A stretch of DNA of 64,000 bases from Nemophila menziesii (lineage: Eukaryota; Streptophyta; Magnoliopsida; Boraginales; Hydrophyllaceae), in contig JARWIR010000001.1 of the NCBI GenBank assembly GCA_029959085.1, positions 69,254,899 through 69,318,898 of the forward strand, read 5' to 3'. Positions 46,007-57,655 of the stretch are shown here, in pieces. Positions within the stretch are counted from its first letter, which is position 1; every line of letters begins with the position of its first letter. Both the position numbers and the translations under genes were made by a program. The notes under the pieces are model-generated. The model did no database searches and was not told the DNA's origin. It saw nothing but the letters and a program-made list of their open reading frames with translations.

Positions 46007-47263
46007 AAGTTTGGGGGGCGAGTTATTTCCTTCCCTTCACTCCTTGATATGAACTTCAATACATCACTATCAATACTTTGTTCACTATTCTGAAGCTCAC
46101 TATACTTGTTATTATTAGACAATGATTTCTCATTATTTGCTCTACTCTTTGTTCCACCAGTTACATTTCCATTGTGGTTATTTGTACTCTTAACTACTTT
46201 CCACTCGTTTTCATCTGTAATAGCCTTATTCTTAGATGAAGGACTTACTACTGCAATTTCTTTTGGAATCCATTTCTTCTGTGTGTTTTTACATTTACTT
46301 TCAGGATGTCCAAAGTTATTACACTTAGTGCATATTAATGGTTTCCAGTCATATTTAACTCCAACCACATGAAGGTTCTCAGCACCAACATCAACTAGCA
46401 CCTCATCAGGTAATTCTTCTTTTGTTTCTACTTCGATACAGACTCTAGCATATCCTAGGCGTGACTTTGATTCAGTAACCATATCCATTTGAAGAGGATT
46501 ACCTATTCCACTCGCAACATAGCTCAATCCACTTTGTGTCCACAAATTCATTGGAACATTGACAAGTCTAACCCAAATCGGAATTCTATTCACATCTATA
46601 TTCTCAAATTGTGCATCTGAAGACCAAGGACAGAGAAGGAGTGGCTTACCATTTATATGCCACATTTGTTCCATAGTACTCTTGTAAAACTGTTGGTTTT
46701 TAAAATTTAAACACATAAACCCCTTTTGAACTAGATTTAACCTCAACCTTACCCAAATTTTTCCACTGAAACTTCACGCAATTAGTAATTGCATAGAATG
46801 GAGGTGGGTTATCAAGGAACTGACTAATTAAGCAATTAACCCAAAGTTCATTACCTTCTTCAAAGACCTCTTTCGGTGGTTTAACAATTTTTCTTCCCGA
46901 AACTTTTGATGGTGAATGAAACTCAAGTTTACAGGCGTTATTACCTTCATTTTTGAACAGATTAGACCAAACGACAGGTTTGTCAGCAATATTTTTCGGA
47001 TCTATAGGAGGAGAGCTTTCCACAACCTTTACAGTTGAGCTTGGAGTATGAATCGGAGTAGTAATCGGTGTGACTAGCTCCTCATCACTCTCCTGTACAA
47101 CAATATCTGATTGTTTGGTGTTGTGCTTGCTGCTTTCCCCCATTTCACTTATAACTTCCTTCGGCGCAAAGATCTCCTTCGTGATGTTGATGTAACGAGT
47201 TCGTGATCTTGAATTAGAGGCTCCCGGTTGATTAACTTTGTTCGAGTTCAGCATTTTCTTCAT
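46003..47263 (-). pseudogene. LINE ORF1, nucleic-acid-binding protein
   Basis: From the ATG at 47263. The first 187 codons run to a frameshift near 46707 and the remaining 247 continue in the next frame to the stop at 46003. The domain across the break (LWVNCLISQFLDNPPPF, then VRLVNVPMNLWTQSGLSYVA) is the DUF4283 RNA-binding-like fold. It is followed by a CCHC knuckle CTKCNNFGHPESKC. This is the usual plant L1 ORF1 pairing, which coats LINE RNA. Confidence 0.88.
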
Positions 47264-47557
47264 TTCTCAAGTCTAGAACACTATGTTAGCGTTAGGTGAA
47301 GGATTGGTGAGTAATTTAGTAGGTGGTGGTCGGTTGAAAGATGAGGAAGGGAGAATGAATGGGTATTTTTTAATGGTTGACTTGGTGATAGATCCCAGAA
47401 AAGGAGAAATAACACCTAATCACCGAAAAGGAAAAGCTAAAAGGTGTAAAAAAATGTAAGTTTAGGTGAGAAAAGAAAAAAGATTTTATGGAATAGGGTA
47501 GTGGTTGATGAATGGCTAGGGAGTGTTTTTTTTAGTGTTGACTCTCATTGACTCTCA
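47264..47557 (-). other. LINE 5' leader
   Basis: About 294 bp upstream of ORF1 on the - strand with no other feature. A 10-bp word ACTCTCATTG is repeated twice at 47541-47560 at the junction with the right target duplication. Confidence 0.6.
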
Positions 47558-47969
47558 TTGAATATGAATTGTTAACAAATTTGACCTTGAACAAATTTAA
47601 TAAAAGTATAATTGTATAAATGATTCATGATTTGTATGTATATTATTAAACCCCATTACTTAGGTTCTTTAACTTTTACTTTTATTTGCAGAAAGATTTA
47701 ATGGATACAATCTATAAAGCCCCATTACTTTTGGCATATTATCACAGTATGAAGTCGTAAGTATTTTTTCCAAATCCAAAATCACATCTTTTTTTACCCT
47801 TTTACAGTTACAAAATATTAATGTTTTTACAGATTATATGTGCCTTACATGTGGCACCAATGATAGGAAAATATGCCAAGGTAAATTGAAATTCTCGAAT
47901 TGACTATGTCTTGTTTTAATTGCCCTTTATATTTTTACATGTCATTTTCGCATAGTTAATTTTCCAGAT

Positions 47970-48182
47970 ATGGTTATAAACCTGTTTTTCGTAACAGAAG
48001 TTGCGAGAATATTAAATAAAATCTATCCAGGGTGTAAGTCTATAAGGCGTATGAGCAAGGTCAATTATTATATACCCTATATTAAAACTTTTTTAGCTTA
48101 TTGTGATGCAATCTCAAGAGATCGTTACCCCACGATGAAATTTCGAGTCTCATGTAAGAATTATTTGGGAAAACAAAAGTGA
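47970..48182 (+). other. Unidentified ORF, unit 3 copy
   Basis: Copy of the 70-codon frame at 37334-37546 (MVINLFFVTEVARILNKIYP). Open, function not recognised. Confidence 0.3.
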
Positions 48183-48247
48183 AGATTAATGCGAAAAAAT
48201 AGTTGTCATGGGTTAAATTCTTGTCTAATGTCATTTTTTTTAATCAG

Positions 48248-48581
48248 GAAGAAAAATGTATAATGATTATTTGGCCAATGACAAAAACATTAGTATCTTT
48301 GATGAGCATGACTGATTTAATTTACTTAGTACATATCCTTCTTCAGGTACTATGTTTTCCTTCTTTATCACTATTAGGTATAATATAGGAACCTATAGTG
48401 CAAAACTTGCATAATTCTTTACGATTTTCTTCAACTATTTTGCAGCTTAGGCTTACTTATGTGGCACCTGAGTCACGAGTAGTAGGAGCTAGAGATTTAG
48501 AAGATGTCCAAAAAAATAGCTATTCACTTTCTCTACGGATACTTTCTCATTGAGTTCTTTATCATATTGCCCCTTCCTCAG
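48248..48581 (+). pseudogene. CNGC19/20-like channel fragment, unit 3
   Basis: Exon 1 (48248-48346) is open with both splice borders: EEKCIMIIWPMTKTLVSLMS and MTDLIYLVHILLQ. Exon 2 (48446-48581) starts LRLTYVAPESRVVGARDLED and is two bases short, so it shifts frame near 48510 (GTCCAAAAAAATAG). Truncated gene copy, as in the other units. Confidence 0.82.
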
Positions 48582-48959
48582 GTATTTCTTTTTTGCAATT
48601 TACCCCCTATAGTTTGCTAAAATTACAATTTATCACATATAGTTTACAATTTACACATTCCGTTTCGTTAAAACTAGCAGAGAGCGGACTACACTTTATG
48701 AGTGCGCGTAACCTTTTTAAACAATTGGTGGCTAAGATGTACTTTTGTAACTGTATAGTGTCGGGTGTTGTTTTAGCAAACCATAAGGATTTAAAATGCA
48801 AAATATTCTTAAAATTTTTAAATCCTTTTTCCAGTTAGCAATTCTTCCTGGCCCCACTTAATTTTTGAAAAATACTCTGATTGTACAATTTGTTAATGGG
48901 CTCTTCCCCTTAAATTTTGATAAATTTCATAATTATAACAGAAGTGAAGGAAAAGCTAT

Positions 48960-49245
48960 CAAAATCAAAGAACTTGGGTCAAATCCTTAGCTTCTGATTG
49001 TTGGAGCTTTATTGATCAAGATCCAAATCTAACTGGGTTAAAAAAGTACTTGTTGAAGCCAAATATGAGAATTATAACACCTTCTCAAGCTTATAATATA
49101 CTCAAAGAAGTCGATCAAAGTTTGCTTGAAGGAATTTGCAAGAAAAAAAAAATTCAGTCTTTGAAGGTGTTTTAGACTGTATGTTTGTTAAACTGTCTTC
49201 TAGAAAAATAAATGGCCAAGGAAGTATTTCAAAAGATGAGTATTG
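48960..49245 (+). pseudogene. Unidentified exon-like ORF, unit 3 copy
   Basis: Homologous to 62018-62335. It reads NQRTWVKSLASDCWSFIDQD and onward, with a frame change in the A run near 49145 (AAGAAAAAAAAAATTC). Identity unknown. Confidence 0.45.
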
Positions 49246-49978
49246 TATTTTTATTCTTTTCTTATAAGAAATTTATTATTTATTTAAATTATTTTTTTGC
49301 AAATTCAAAAAATAGGCAAATCAATTTACTATATTACTCCTTTTCATCAAGTATAAGGTCATTTATTGCACTATCATTTTTAGTTAATCAAGGTTGATAT
49401 TGAAAAAATTGGAGAAAAAAATATCTTGACAATGTAAAAAGAAAAATATTGTTGGACACCTTTTTTTTTTTTTAAAGAAGTCCAAATAAAAGAGACTGGG
49501 GGGTAAAATTTATCTTGATTTGTTATATACAATCAAATAAAGATAGTAGTGTTGAATTTTTATTATGGCTTCGAAGATAGATCCTGTATATAGAGGAAAA
49601 AAATAACAAATTTAGACTATAGACAATATTAGAACAAGTATATTTGATTAAAAATATCGATAAAGTTTAACGGATTCAAAATAAATTAAAATAAAGGAGG
49701 GTCGACAATTATCATTTTATTTCTATCGATTTTAATATTAGAATAGCGGATATAGTAATGATTTACTGAGTTAGGTCGACATAGGTTTTTTTTTATTTTT
49801 GAATCTTTCTAATAAATTTGATTGGTAGAGCATAAAAAACAGAAAATTTTGTATGATTTAAGAGACAGCTTATCATAAATAATAAAATTCAATTTTATTA
49901 CAAATACACAAATATTAAAAATATTTCTATTCTCTCCTCAAATATAAATACTACAACTAGAATTGTATGAAACACCAA

Positions 49979-50050
49979 AACCCATTATCAGATTTGAACA
50001 AATGACTTACGCCTTGTCATGGCATTACTCTGCCACTATGTTAAAAGAGT
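49979..50050 (-). pseudogene. trnT-GGU: Plastid-derived tRNA-Thr remnant, unit 3
   Basis: Reverse complement matches trnT. The anticodon loop reads ATGACAA, so GGT has become GAC. Pseudogene. Confidence 0.8.
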
Positions 50051-50476
50051 ATTTTTTTAACTCGCAAAGTTGTCACTATGTGGAAAATGGTTTATACGCA
50101 CATATATTATATACATAAGTACATATACTTGACTCATATTGGCTGATGGCTCCTTCTTGAATAAAAATATATTTACCTAGCAACAAGTCTAAAGTAAAAT
50201 GAAATTACAGAATAAGTCAAGTTAAAGACTCACCCAAATTGCTTTTATTTTATTGCTATTGAATTGATCCCTATCAGAAAAAAATTCACTTGATTAATAC
50301 ATATGCATATATTTCATCCAATCGTGTTATAAAATATTCTACTTGTCCCCCGAACTAAATAGACAACCCATTTGAATGAACTTCTTGATGCCACCTACTC
50401 ATTTATCATTTGTCAATTTAATGTGTTGTAGTGTGAGATAATAATATCATAAAAAACTTTTTCTTTTCGGAAGGAC
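49979..50476 (+). other. Nuclear plastid DNA, unit 3 (truncated after trnT)
   Basis: Contains trnT and part of the trnT-trnE spacer. It breaks off in GGAAGGACCA at about 50476 where alpha-unit sequence AACAATACACCAAACTAT begins (compare 40799). Confidence 0.75.
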
Positions 50477-50560
50477 CAAACAATACACCAAACTATCCAA
50501 GAAGCTAGGACCTTGGAAGACAACAAGGTGAAAAACTAGGACTAACTCATAATCAGGATA

Positions 50561-50840
50561 CACTGATGGATTCGCGCTGTTTACCCACGAAAATTTAGCG
50601 ACGACCCGTAATTCGCCGCTAATCTTATGAAATTAGCAACGACAATAATTTACCGGCGTAAAAACAAGCGTCGTAATGTAAGTATATTTCGTCGTTAATT
50701 GTTTTTTTTTTTTTAATTTTTTTTCAATGTCGATCTGTCGTCGCTAACTTAGCGACACGATCTTTCGTCGTTAATTAGAAGATTAGCGACGGGATATCTT
50801 CGTTTAACGACGACCCGTAATTGGTCGCTAATCTTTAATC
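50561..50840 (+). repeat. CACTA terminal and subterminal repeats
   Basis: After the CACTG end, copies of TTAGCGACGA and its complement TCGTCGCTAA-type words appear about eight times in both directions (for example at 50598, 50625, 50740, 50780 and 50810). These are transposase binding repeats typical of CACTA elements. Confidence 0.75.
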
Positions 50841-51576
50841 CTATTTAATGGATGACAGCAACTTTTTAACCCACCAAACACACAAAACACCCAAAAAAAT
50901 CCTCCGATTTTCTCCCAAAAACTCAACTAATTTCCATTTTTTTTCTTGTAATTGCTTCTCCACTTCATCTTGCATCATTCTTGGTTCAATAATCAATGTG
51001 GGGCTCCATTAATATCATCTTTCATCACACAATTTAAGGTAATAATTGCATGAAATTCATCTTTTAAATATTTTTTTTTAATTCTAATTGTGTTTTATTC
51101 TTTCTATATGGGTTGATTAGGTGAATTAAAACATCTTTCTTGGTGGGGAATTAACATCACTCTTCAAGTTATCCATCCAATTCAAGGTATTTCCATTAAA
51201 TTTCATGCTTTTTAAATTTTTTATTTATTTGATTATATTAGCAAGTTGATACACCATATGATTAGGTTAATGAATTAAATATTTGTTGGTTGATTATGCA
51301 TGTGTTGTGTGAATTTATATTTTGTGCTCATATATTTTTACTTGTATATTTAATTATTTGTTGCTTTTTTATATATTCATTAATTTAATGAGGCTTTGTA
51401 ATATTTATTCATGTAATGGTTTGTAATATTTATTCATCGAATGAGTTTGTAATTTTTTTTTATTTTGCTTATTGTGTTGTAATTTTTATTCATTTTATTC
51501 ATTGGTTGTAATAATTATGTATTTTATTTTTTTACATTAATGTAGTCGCATAGTTTACTCAAATTGTTGTTAAGAG
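50841..51576 (+). other. CACTA untranslated leader
   Basis: AT-rich sequence between the subterminal repeats and the transposase start. Possible introns are suggested by AAGGTAATAATTG (about 51036) and AAGGTATTTCC (about 51185), but exon borders cannot be proved. Confidence 0.5.
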
Positions 51577-54127
51577 ATGGCATCGAGTTCGGACATGAGT
51601 ATCGATAAGAGTTGGATCGAATTGACGAATGTGTTAGATGGTGAATATATTTTTGGGGTTTATAAATTTATCGATTTTGCTAAGAAAAGTAGAGGTTATA
51701 CCGGTTACTTGTCTTGCCCGTGTAAGAAGTGTAATAATTTTTGTCGATTAAAAACCGAAGCTGTTATGGCCCACCTTCTAAGAGAGGGATTTAACCATGA
51801 TTATAAGGTTTGGACAAAACACGGTGAGGAAGAGATACAAACACATACACCCCCTGCAAGTAAAGATCCAATTATAGTAAATGAAATCCAGCATGTTTAT
51901 GACGATGTGAGACAGGGTTACGATGTTGGTGGACATCCGGGAGACACCGAGATGAGAGATGCACATATTCCAAGTCGAAGCAGTTTTGACACATTGTTCG
52001 AAGAATTGGAGACAGAATTATTTCCTGGTTGTAAATCGATGAGTTCGTTGAATTTCATTGCCAAGCTAATGCACGTAAAAGTAATGAACAAATGGACAAA
52101 CACCTCATTCACCGAGCTACTGGAGTTGTTGGGTCGTATTTTGCCTAAACCTCACAATTTGCCCGAGTCTTATGAAGCATGCAACAGGAAGTTGAAAAGT
52201 TTGGGTATGGGGTATATTACCATCGACGTTTGTTTGAACGATTGTGTTATTTATTACAAAGAAAACAAAGACCTCGATAAGTGTCCAGTTTGTAGCGAGT
52301 CTAGATGGGACCCAAAGAAGGGTATCAAAGTACCGCATAAGAAATTTCGATACTTTCCGATTGCTCCTAGATTACAGCGACTATACGCTTCAAAGCACAC
52401 CGCTAAAGACATGATTTGGCACCATACCGGTAACAGTGCCGATCCGGATGTGTTGCGTCATCCGGTTGATGGTGATAGTTGGACGAGATTTGCAGCGCTA
52501 CACCCTGAGTTTGCTAGTGAACCTCGTAACGTATATCTGGGTCTCGGAATCGATGGGTTTTGTCCTTTCTCTATGTAGAACAACTCGTACAGCATGTGGC
52601 CTATCATATTAACCGTATATAACTTGCCCCCTTGGGTATGCATGAAGGAAACCACATTCCAGCTTTGTTTGTTGATTCCGGGACCCCGTTTACCCGGTAA
52701 GGACATGGATGTCTTTCTTCGTCCTGTTATAGATGAGTTGGAAGAGTTGTGGGAGAAAGGGATCGTTACGTATGATGCCCACAAGAAAGAAGAGTTTACG
52801 ATGAAGGTTTGTTTGTTGTCTACCACTAACGATTTCCCTGCTAGGTCATACACTTCAGGATGGTCGGGTCAAGGTTACAAAGCTTGTCCCGAATACATGG
52901 ATCATACTGCGTCATTGAGTGTGAACAAAGGGATTGTTTACTTTGACCATAGACGTTGGTTACCTGCCGGACATCGATTTAGAAGCAAACGTGTTTTGTA
53001 CAAGGAATCTGATTATAGGGCCCCACCGAAGAAATATAGTCCTGCAAGTATTCAGACACAGTTAGATGGGCTTCCCATTGTGTTTCCCGGTAAACACAAG
53101 GATTTTGGGGGAAAGATCGTGAAGCAAGATGTTAATCGGCGATTCAATTGGAAGAAAAATAGTATTTTCTATCGTTTACCTTATTGGTCCGAAAACTTGT
53201 TGAAACATAACATTGACGTTATGCATTGCGAGAAAAACGTGTGTGATGCTCTTCTCGGTACAGTTATAGGTCTGGATGGGAAAGTAAACAAAGATAACGT
53301 GAAAGCGAGACTGGATCTTGAGAAATTGAATATTAGAAAAGAATTGTGGTTGACTGAGAGAAATGGTAAAAAAATATTGAAACGGGGAAAGTACACTCTA
53401 ACACCGGAAAAGCGGACTATTTTTCTTGACTAGCTGAAGGCACAGAAGTTTCCCGACGGTTTTGCATCTAGTATGAGAAACAATGTTCAAAGTGATACGG
53501 GTAAGATTATCGGCATGAAATCTCACGACTGTCACGTGATGATGCAATATCTTTTCGTGGCTAGTTCCCCAGGCTTATTGAAGACAAAGCGATTAGTGAT
53601 GTGTTTATTGGGTTAGCGAATGTGATTAGAGTCGTTTGCAATAAAAATCTAAGCAGGAAACAGTTAGTATCGCGAAAGAAGAAAGTGGTTGAACTTATGT
53701 GTAGGCTAGAAATGATTTTACCTCCCGCGTTTTTTGATATAATAATCCACTTGGTGATACACTTATACGATGAAGCATTGCTTGGTGGCCCGGTCCAAAT
53801 GTGGTGGATGTACCCATTTGAAAGGTATTTGAAAAAGTTGAAAGAGTATATCCGAAATCCGGCTAGACCAGAGGGTTCAATAGCCGAGGGCTACATTGCG
53901 GAAGAGACGTTGAATTTCATATCAAGATATCTTAGTAAAGAAAAAACAAGGTTCAACGATCCAGGCAGATACAATGAAGCACCTCCGGTCCCAAAAGAGC
54001 TATCCGTTTTCAATTCCCAATGCACTCCAGTTGGCAAGATAGAGTATGTTTCTTTACCGTATAAGGAGAAGGAGCACATAAGTTGGTATATTTTGCATAA
54101 TTGCGACGAACTCGAAACATACATGAC
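51577..54127 (+). pseudogene. TNP2-like CACTA transposase, exon 1
   Basis: The ATG at 51577 opens a frame with MSIDKSWI (residue 7 on), the transposase-associated domain with CPCKKCNNF and HLLREGF (residues about 10-85), then the Transposase_21 domain (KCPVCSESRW near residue 240, SMWPIILTVYNLPPW, LLIPGPRLPGKDMDVFLRP, DFPARSYTSGWSGQGYKACP, HNIDVMHCEKNV) and DUF4218 (LPPAFFDIIIHLVIHLYDEA, SIAEGYIAEETLNF). The frame is broken by a TAG at 52576-52578, a TAG at 53431-53433 and a frameshift between about 53560 and 53600. Exon 1 ends at 54127 before GTAAGT. It would cut and join the element ends; this copy cannot. Confidence 0.9.
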
Positions 54128-54184
54128 GTAAGTAAATATTTATATATTTATATATTTATATGAATATATATTTATATATTTATA

Positions 54185-54227
<43 letters not shown>

Positions 54228-54289
54228 TTATATATTTATATATTTATATATTTATATATTAATTTATTTATACTCATTTACAATTATAG
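54128..54289 (+). repeat. AT microsatellite inside a transposase intron
   Basis: Runs of TATATTTA and of TA fill most of a short intron with GTAAGT and ATTATAG borders. Joining the flanking exons keeps the frame (ELETYMT then EHKSTLTG). Confidence 0.75.
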
Positions 54290-54374
54290 TGAACACAAAT
54301 CCACACTTACGGGAACGAGTAAAGAAATAGATATTACGCATTGTCGAACGTTTAAGGAATGGTTTTTGGAAAAG
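54290..54374 (+). pseudogene. TNP2-like transposase, exon 2
   Basis: Reads [20 protein letters not shown] then FKEWFLEK in phase with exon 1 and ends before GTATGT. The C-terminal part of plant TNP2 proteins continues like this (FxxWF). A third exon would begin after ATAATAG at about 54450 but only IHGMH remains before the element is cut off. Confidence 0.75.
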
Positions 54375-55555
54375 GTATGTAATTTTAGGCATTGGTTTAA
54401 AACTTATATTTATATTATCAAAGTACTAACTATTATTGTTGTATAATAGATTCATGGAATGCATTCATCATATAACCACTCAACACAAATTCAAGCCACA
54501 TGATAAAACAAAGTTCATTTTTTCTCTAAAAATTACTTTGTTTGGTTTAATAAAAAAAAAAACCATTTAAATTCAATCTTGCTATAAGGAAAAAAACACG
54601 CGTAATCCCACGCCGCTATTTACCACCATACCCTCAACAACTCCATTATTCAAGTGAAGCTTTAACTGCGAGCCTATTGATATTATCAGACTAAATGTAA
54701 AAAACCTTGAAATAAAACTATTTTTTTAAATATATATGTAATTGATTATATTATTTTAGTCTGATTAACAAAATTTTCAATTGATTTATATTTTTTTCCA
54801 TATATTTTGAAGTTTTTGATGATAAGATCATCTAGATCTTTGATGCTAAAAGGATCTGCGATATTTATATTGATTGCCACTACACCAAATCACCAAATCA
54901 GTGTCCTTTTGCTCAAGCACGGTCCACATTTGGAAGTTATATCACAGGTTACCATTTTCAACCATTCTAGAATAGAGAATTCAAGAATGAAGAAAAAACA
55001 AAAATGAAATTACGTATTATAAATAATTGTTTGACAAATGAGACGCTAATTAAGTTTTCCTTGTTAATGAAGTAATAAAAAATTTAGAGCTAGAAAATGA
55101 AAGTGCTGTTTAAACCATAACACAATTTTGTCTACTTTTTTTACAGCAATCTTGTGATTGATTACCACTGAATTTCATATTTGTCTTTTTTTGGCATCCT
55201 TAAAATATACTTTAATAGAAACAATACTTTAAACTTCATCTTAGATTTCCCTCTATATTTTTTCTAGCGAGTCATTATGTTACATATTTTATGCTCTAAT
55301 AATTTGTTGATGTATTTCTTAGAGAGTTCTTTAATTTTGAACGGAAAAAAGATAGTTTGCCATGACATTTCAATAAAGAGGAACATTTCGTCTTTCATGG
55401 GAATGAAGGTAATCTTTTTGGCCTCTAAACTGTTAGCTTTTGGTTCTCATGATTTAAAATCTTCACCTTAACTTTTCAAAAATCAACTTTAATAATTGTA
55501 AAATTGTGATGAGATAATTACATTTAAAGTTTATATAATAGGATGCTTTGTTTTT

Positions 55556-55785
55556 AAATATAGCAACTTAAACATTTAAGGAAGGAGCTTCCATGAATTC
55601 ACATCCTGTGACCCTAACCGACCCTCCAGAATATCTTTGGAAACTTATCACGAGAGACAGAAGCGAGTGTGCAGCTGCTCGAGTTGTACTAGATAGTTAA
55701 TAATCTTTGTCTTGCTTTATGTAATGTTCTGTTCTTAACGGCTTTTAAGCCTCTTATGTATGCAAAAAAAAAATATAGCAACTTA
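55556..55785 (+). mobile_element. 5'-truncated LINE tail in unit 4
   Basis: An insertion at 55571-55770 flanked by AAATATAGCAACTTA (left ending 55570, right starting 55771). The site is uninterrupted in unit 1 (31778). It ends TATGTATGC followed by a run of nine or so A. A + frame reads TFKEGASMNSHPVTLTDPPE then YLWKLITRDRS and a stop, again like the C-terminal tail of LINE ORF2. It is a different sequence from the tail in unit 2. Confidence 0.75.
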
Positions 55786-56752
55786 TAGTGTATGTTGTCA
55801 TAGTTTTCAGTATATGAGTTGGTTATTATATATTTGGGTTTATTTTTTATGTTTAATTATAGTCGAGTGTGTGTTTTCATATTCTAATGCTCTATTAAGA
55901 TCTATGGCAGATTCTTTTTGGTCTTTAAACTTTCACCTCGAATACTTAGTTGCTTCACATTTCGTATATGAATTGTTAACAAATTTGAACTTGAACAAAT
56001 TTAGTAAAAGTATAATTGTCTATATGATTCATGATTCGTATGTATATTATTAAGCCCCGTTACTTAGCTTCTTTAACTCTTTTATTTGTTTGCCAAAAGA
56101 TTTAATGGATACAATCTATAAAGCCCCATTACATTCAGCATATTATCACATTACGAAGCCGTAAGTATTTTTTTAAATCCAAAATCGCATCCATTTTTTT
56201 ACCTTTTTATGGTTACAAAATATTTAATTTTTTTTATGCTTTTACAGATTATTTGAGCCTTACATGTGGCACTAAAGATAGGTAAATATGCCAAGGTATA
56301 TTGAAATTCTCGAATTTACTATGGTCATAAATAGATTATTAATTCAACTATGCCTTTATATCTTTACATGTCATTTTGGGATAGTTAATTTTTCTGCCAT
56401 TGTTATAAACCTGTTTTTTATAACAAAAGTTGCGAGAATATTAAATAAAGTCTAACCATAAGTCTATAAGTCGTATGAGCAAGGTCAGTTATCATATATC
56501 CTATGATAAAACTTTTTTAGCTTATATAAAATTATTCAAATTATTTCTCCCTATATTTATATGTCAGAAATCATGATCTCGTGTCCAGTTAAAAGCTGCA
56601 AATACTATAATGCAAGCTCAAGAGATCGTTGCCCCACGAGGAAATTTTGAGTCTCCTACAAAGAATTATTTGGTCAAAGTGATGATTAAATGAAAAAAAA
56701 CAAGTTTTAATGGGTTAAATTTTTGTCTAATGTTCTTTTTGTGAAACATAAA

Positions 56753-57086
56753 GAAAAAATGTATAATGATTAATTGGCCAATGACAAAAACATTAGCATC
56801 TAAGATAAGCATGATTGATTTCATTTACTTATTACATATCCTTCTTCAGGTACTACTTTTTTTCTTCTTTATCACTATAGGTATCATATAGGATCCTATA
56901 GTGCAAAACTTGCATAATTTTTTACAATTTTCTTTAACTACTTTGTAGTTTAGGCTTGCTTATGTGGCACCTGAGTCACAAGTAGTAAGAGCTGGAGAAT
57001 TTGAAGATCGTCCTAAAGAAATAGCTCTTCATTTTCTTTACGGATACTTTTTCATTAAATTCGTTATTGTATTGCCCCTTTCTAAG
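56753..57086 (+). pseudogene. CNGC19/20-like channel fragment, unit 4
   Basis: Exon 1 (about 56753-56849) keeps its donor (CTTCTTCAGGTACT) but is shifted by an extra A (AAAGAAAAAATG) and has a substituted acceptor. Exon 2 (56949-57086, 138 bp) is open: FRLAYVAPESQVVRAGEFED then RPKEIALHFLYGYFFIKFVI. The acceptor is TTGTAG. Alpha-type copy, close to unit 1. Confidence 0.8.
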
Positions 57087-57524
57087 GTATTTTTTGCAAT
57101 TTACCCCGTATAATTTTCTATAATTACAAATTATCCCCTATAGTTTGCAATTTACACATTCTGTTCCATCAAAACTAGTGTGTAACCTTTTTTAAACAAT
57201 TGGGGGTAAAGATGTACTTTTGTAACCATACGGGGTCTGGTGCTATTTTAGCAAACCATAAGGATTTAAAATACAAAATATTCTTAAAATTCTCAAATCC
57301 TTTTTTCCAGATAGCAAATCTTCCTGGCCCCACTTGATTTTTTGAAAAATACTCTGATTTTACAACTTTGTTTATTTTCCCTTCCCTTAAATTTTAATAA
57401 ATTCCAGAATTATAGAAGAATTTAATGAAAAGCTATCAAAATCGAAGAACTTGGGTAAAATCTTTAGCTGCTGATTGTTGGAGCGATTTAGATGATCATT
57501 ATATGATCGTGGTTGGGTAAGTAT

Positions 57525-57597
57525 GCCTCCATCATATAGTGGTTCATGACAACTCTCTTTAAGGAGGCACCGAGGATGTGACTTCCTCTAGGGGTTG
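57525..57597 (+). pseudogene. trnE-UUC: Plastid-derived tRNA-Glu remnant, unit 4
   Basis: Plastid trnE with the shared CCTCCATCATATAG substitutions. Anticodon loop CTTTAAG lacks a base. Confidence 0.85.
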
Positions 57598-57655
57598 GGT
57601 ACTACGAAAGGAAGTTTATCGTGTATTACCAATAAGCCAAAAATTAATTTTCCTT

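Larger units (their letters stand above)
42230..47570 (-). mobile_element. Full-length L1-type LINE, 5.3 kb
   Basis: The element body at 42241-47557 is flanked by a duplication of TTGAATATGAATT (about 42230-42242 and 47558-47570). The same unbroken word is seen in unit 5 at 60624, confirming the empty site. A run of ten T at 42241-42250 is the poly(A) tail on the - strand. Two ORFs overlap by ATGA. The organisation, with a 294-bp 5' leader, is that of a complete plant L1-clade LINE. It is now inactive because of one break in ORF1 and three in ORF2. Confidence 0.95.
40621..50476 (+). repeat. Array unit 3, alpha/beta hybrid, split by a LINE
   Basis: From 40621 to about 41640 it matches alpha units (for example the CAAACAATACACCAAACTAT and TCAAGCACGGTCC words). 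From about 41665 it matches beta units (GAGTTTCATATTTG, TTGGGATCC, absence of the alpha GCAACTTATAG block). The switch suggests unequal crossing-over between an alpha and a beta copy. A LINE sits at 42241-47557. The unit stops at about 50476 within the plastid trnT-trnE spacer, so trnE, trnY and trnD are lost. Confidence 0.8.
50561..54460 (+). mobile_element. CACTA (En/Spm) DNA transposon, 3' end missing
   Basis: The left end CACTGATGGATTCGCG stands at a point where units 1 and 3 are continuous (AATCAGGATA then TAATAGGG). Subterminal GCGACGA repeats, an untranslated leader and a TNP2-like transposase follow. On the right, homology to the unit resumes at about 54461 without a CACTG-type end or subterminal repeats, and about 65 bp of unit sequence are missing. 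So the 3' half of the element and adjoining unit DNA were deleted together. Confidence 0.85.

Noticed and set aside
55760..56053. 97-codon ORF in unit 4 and relatives at 31771 and 60533
   Set aside because: AT-rich, starts within the LINE tail poly(A), broken in other units. Openness is explained by recent duplication. No family match.
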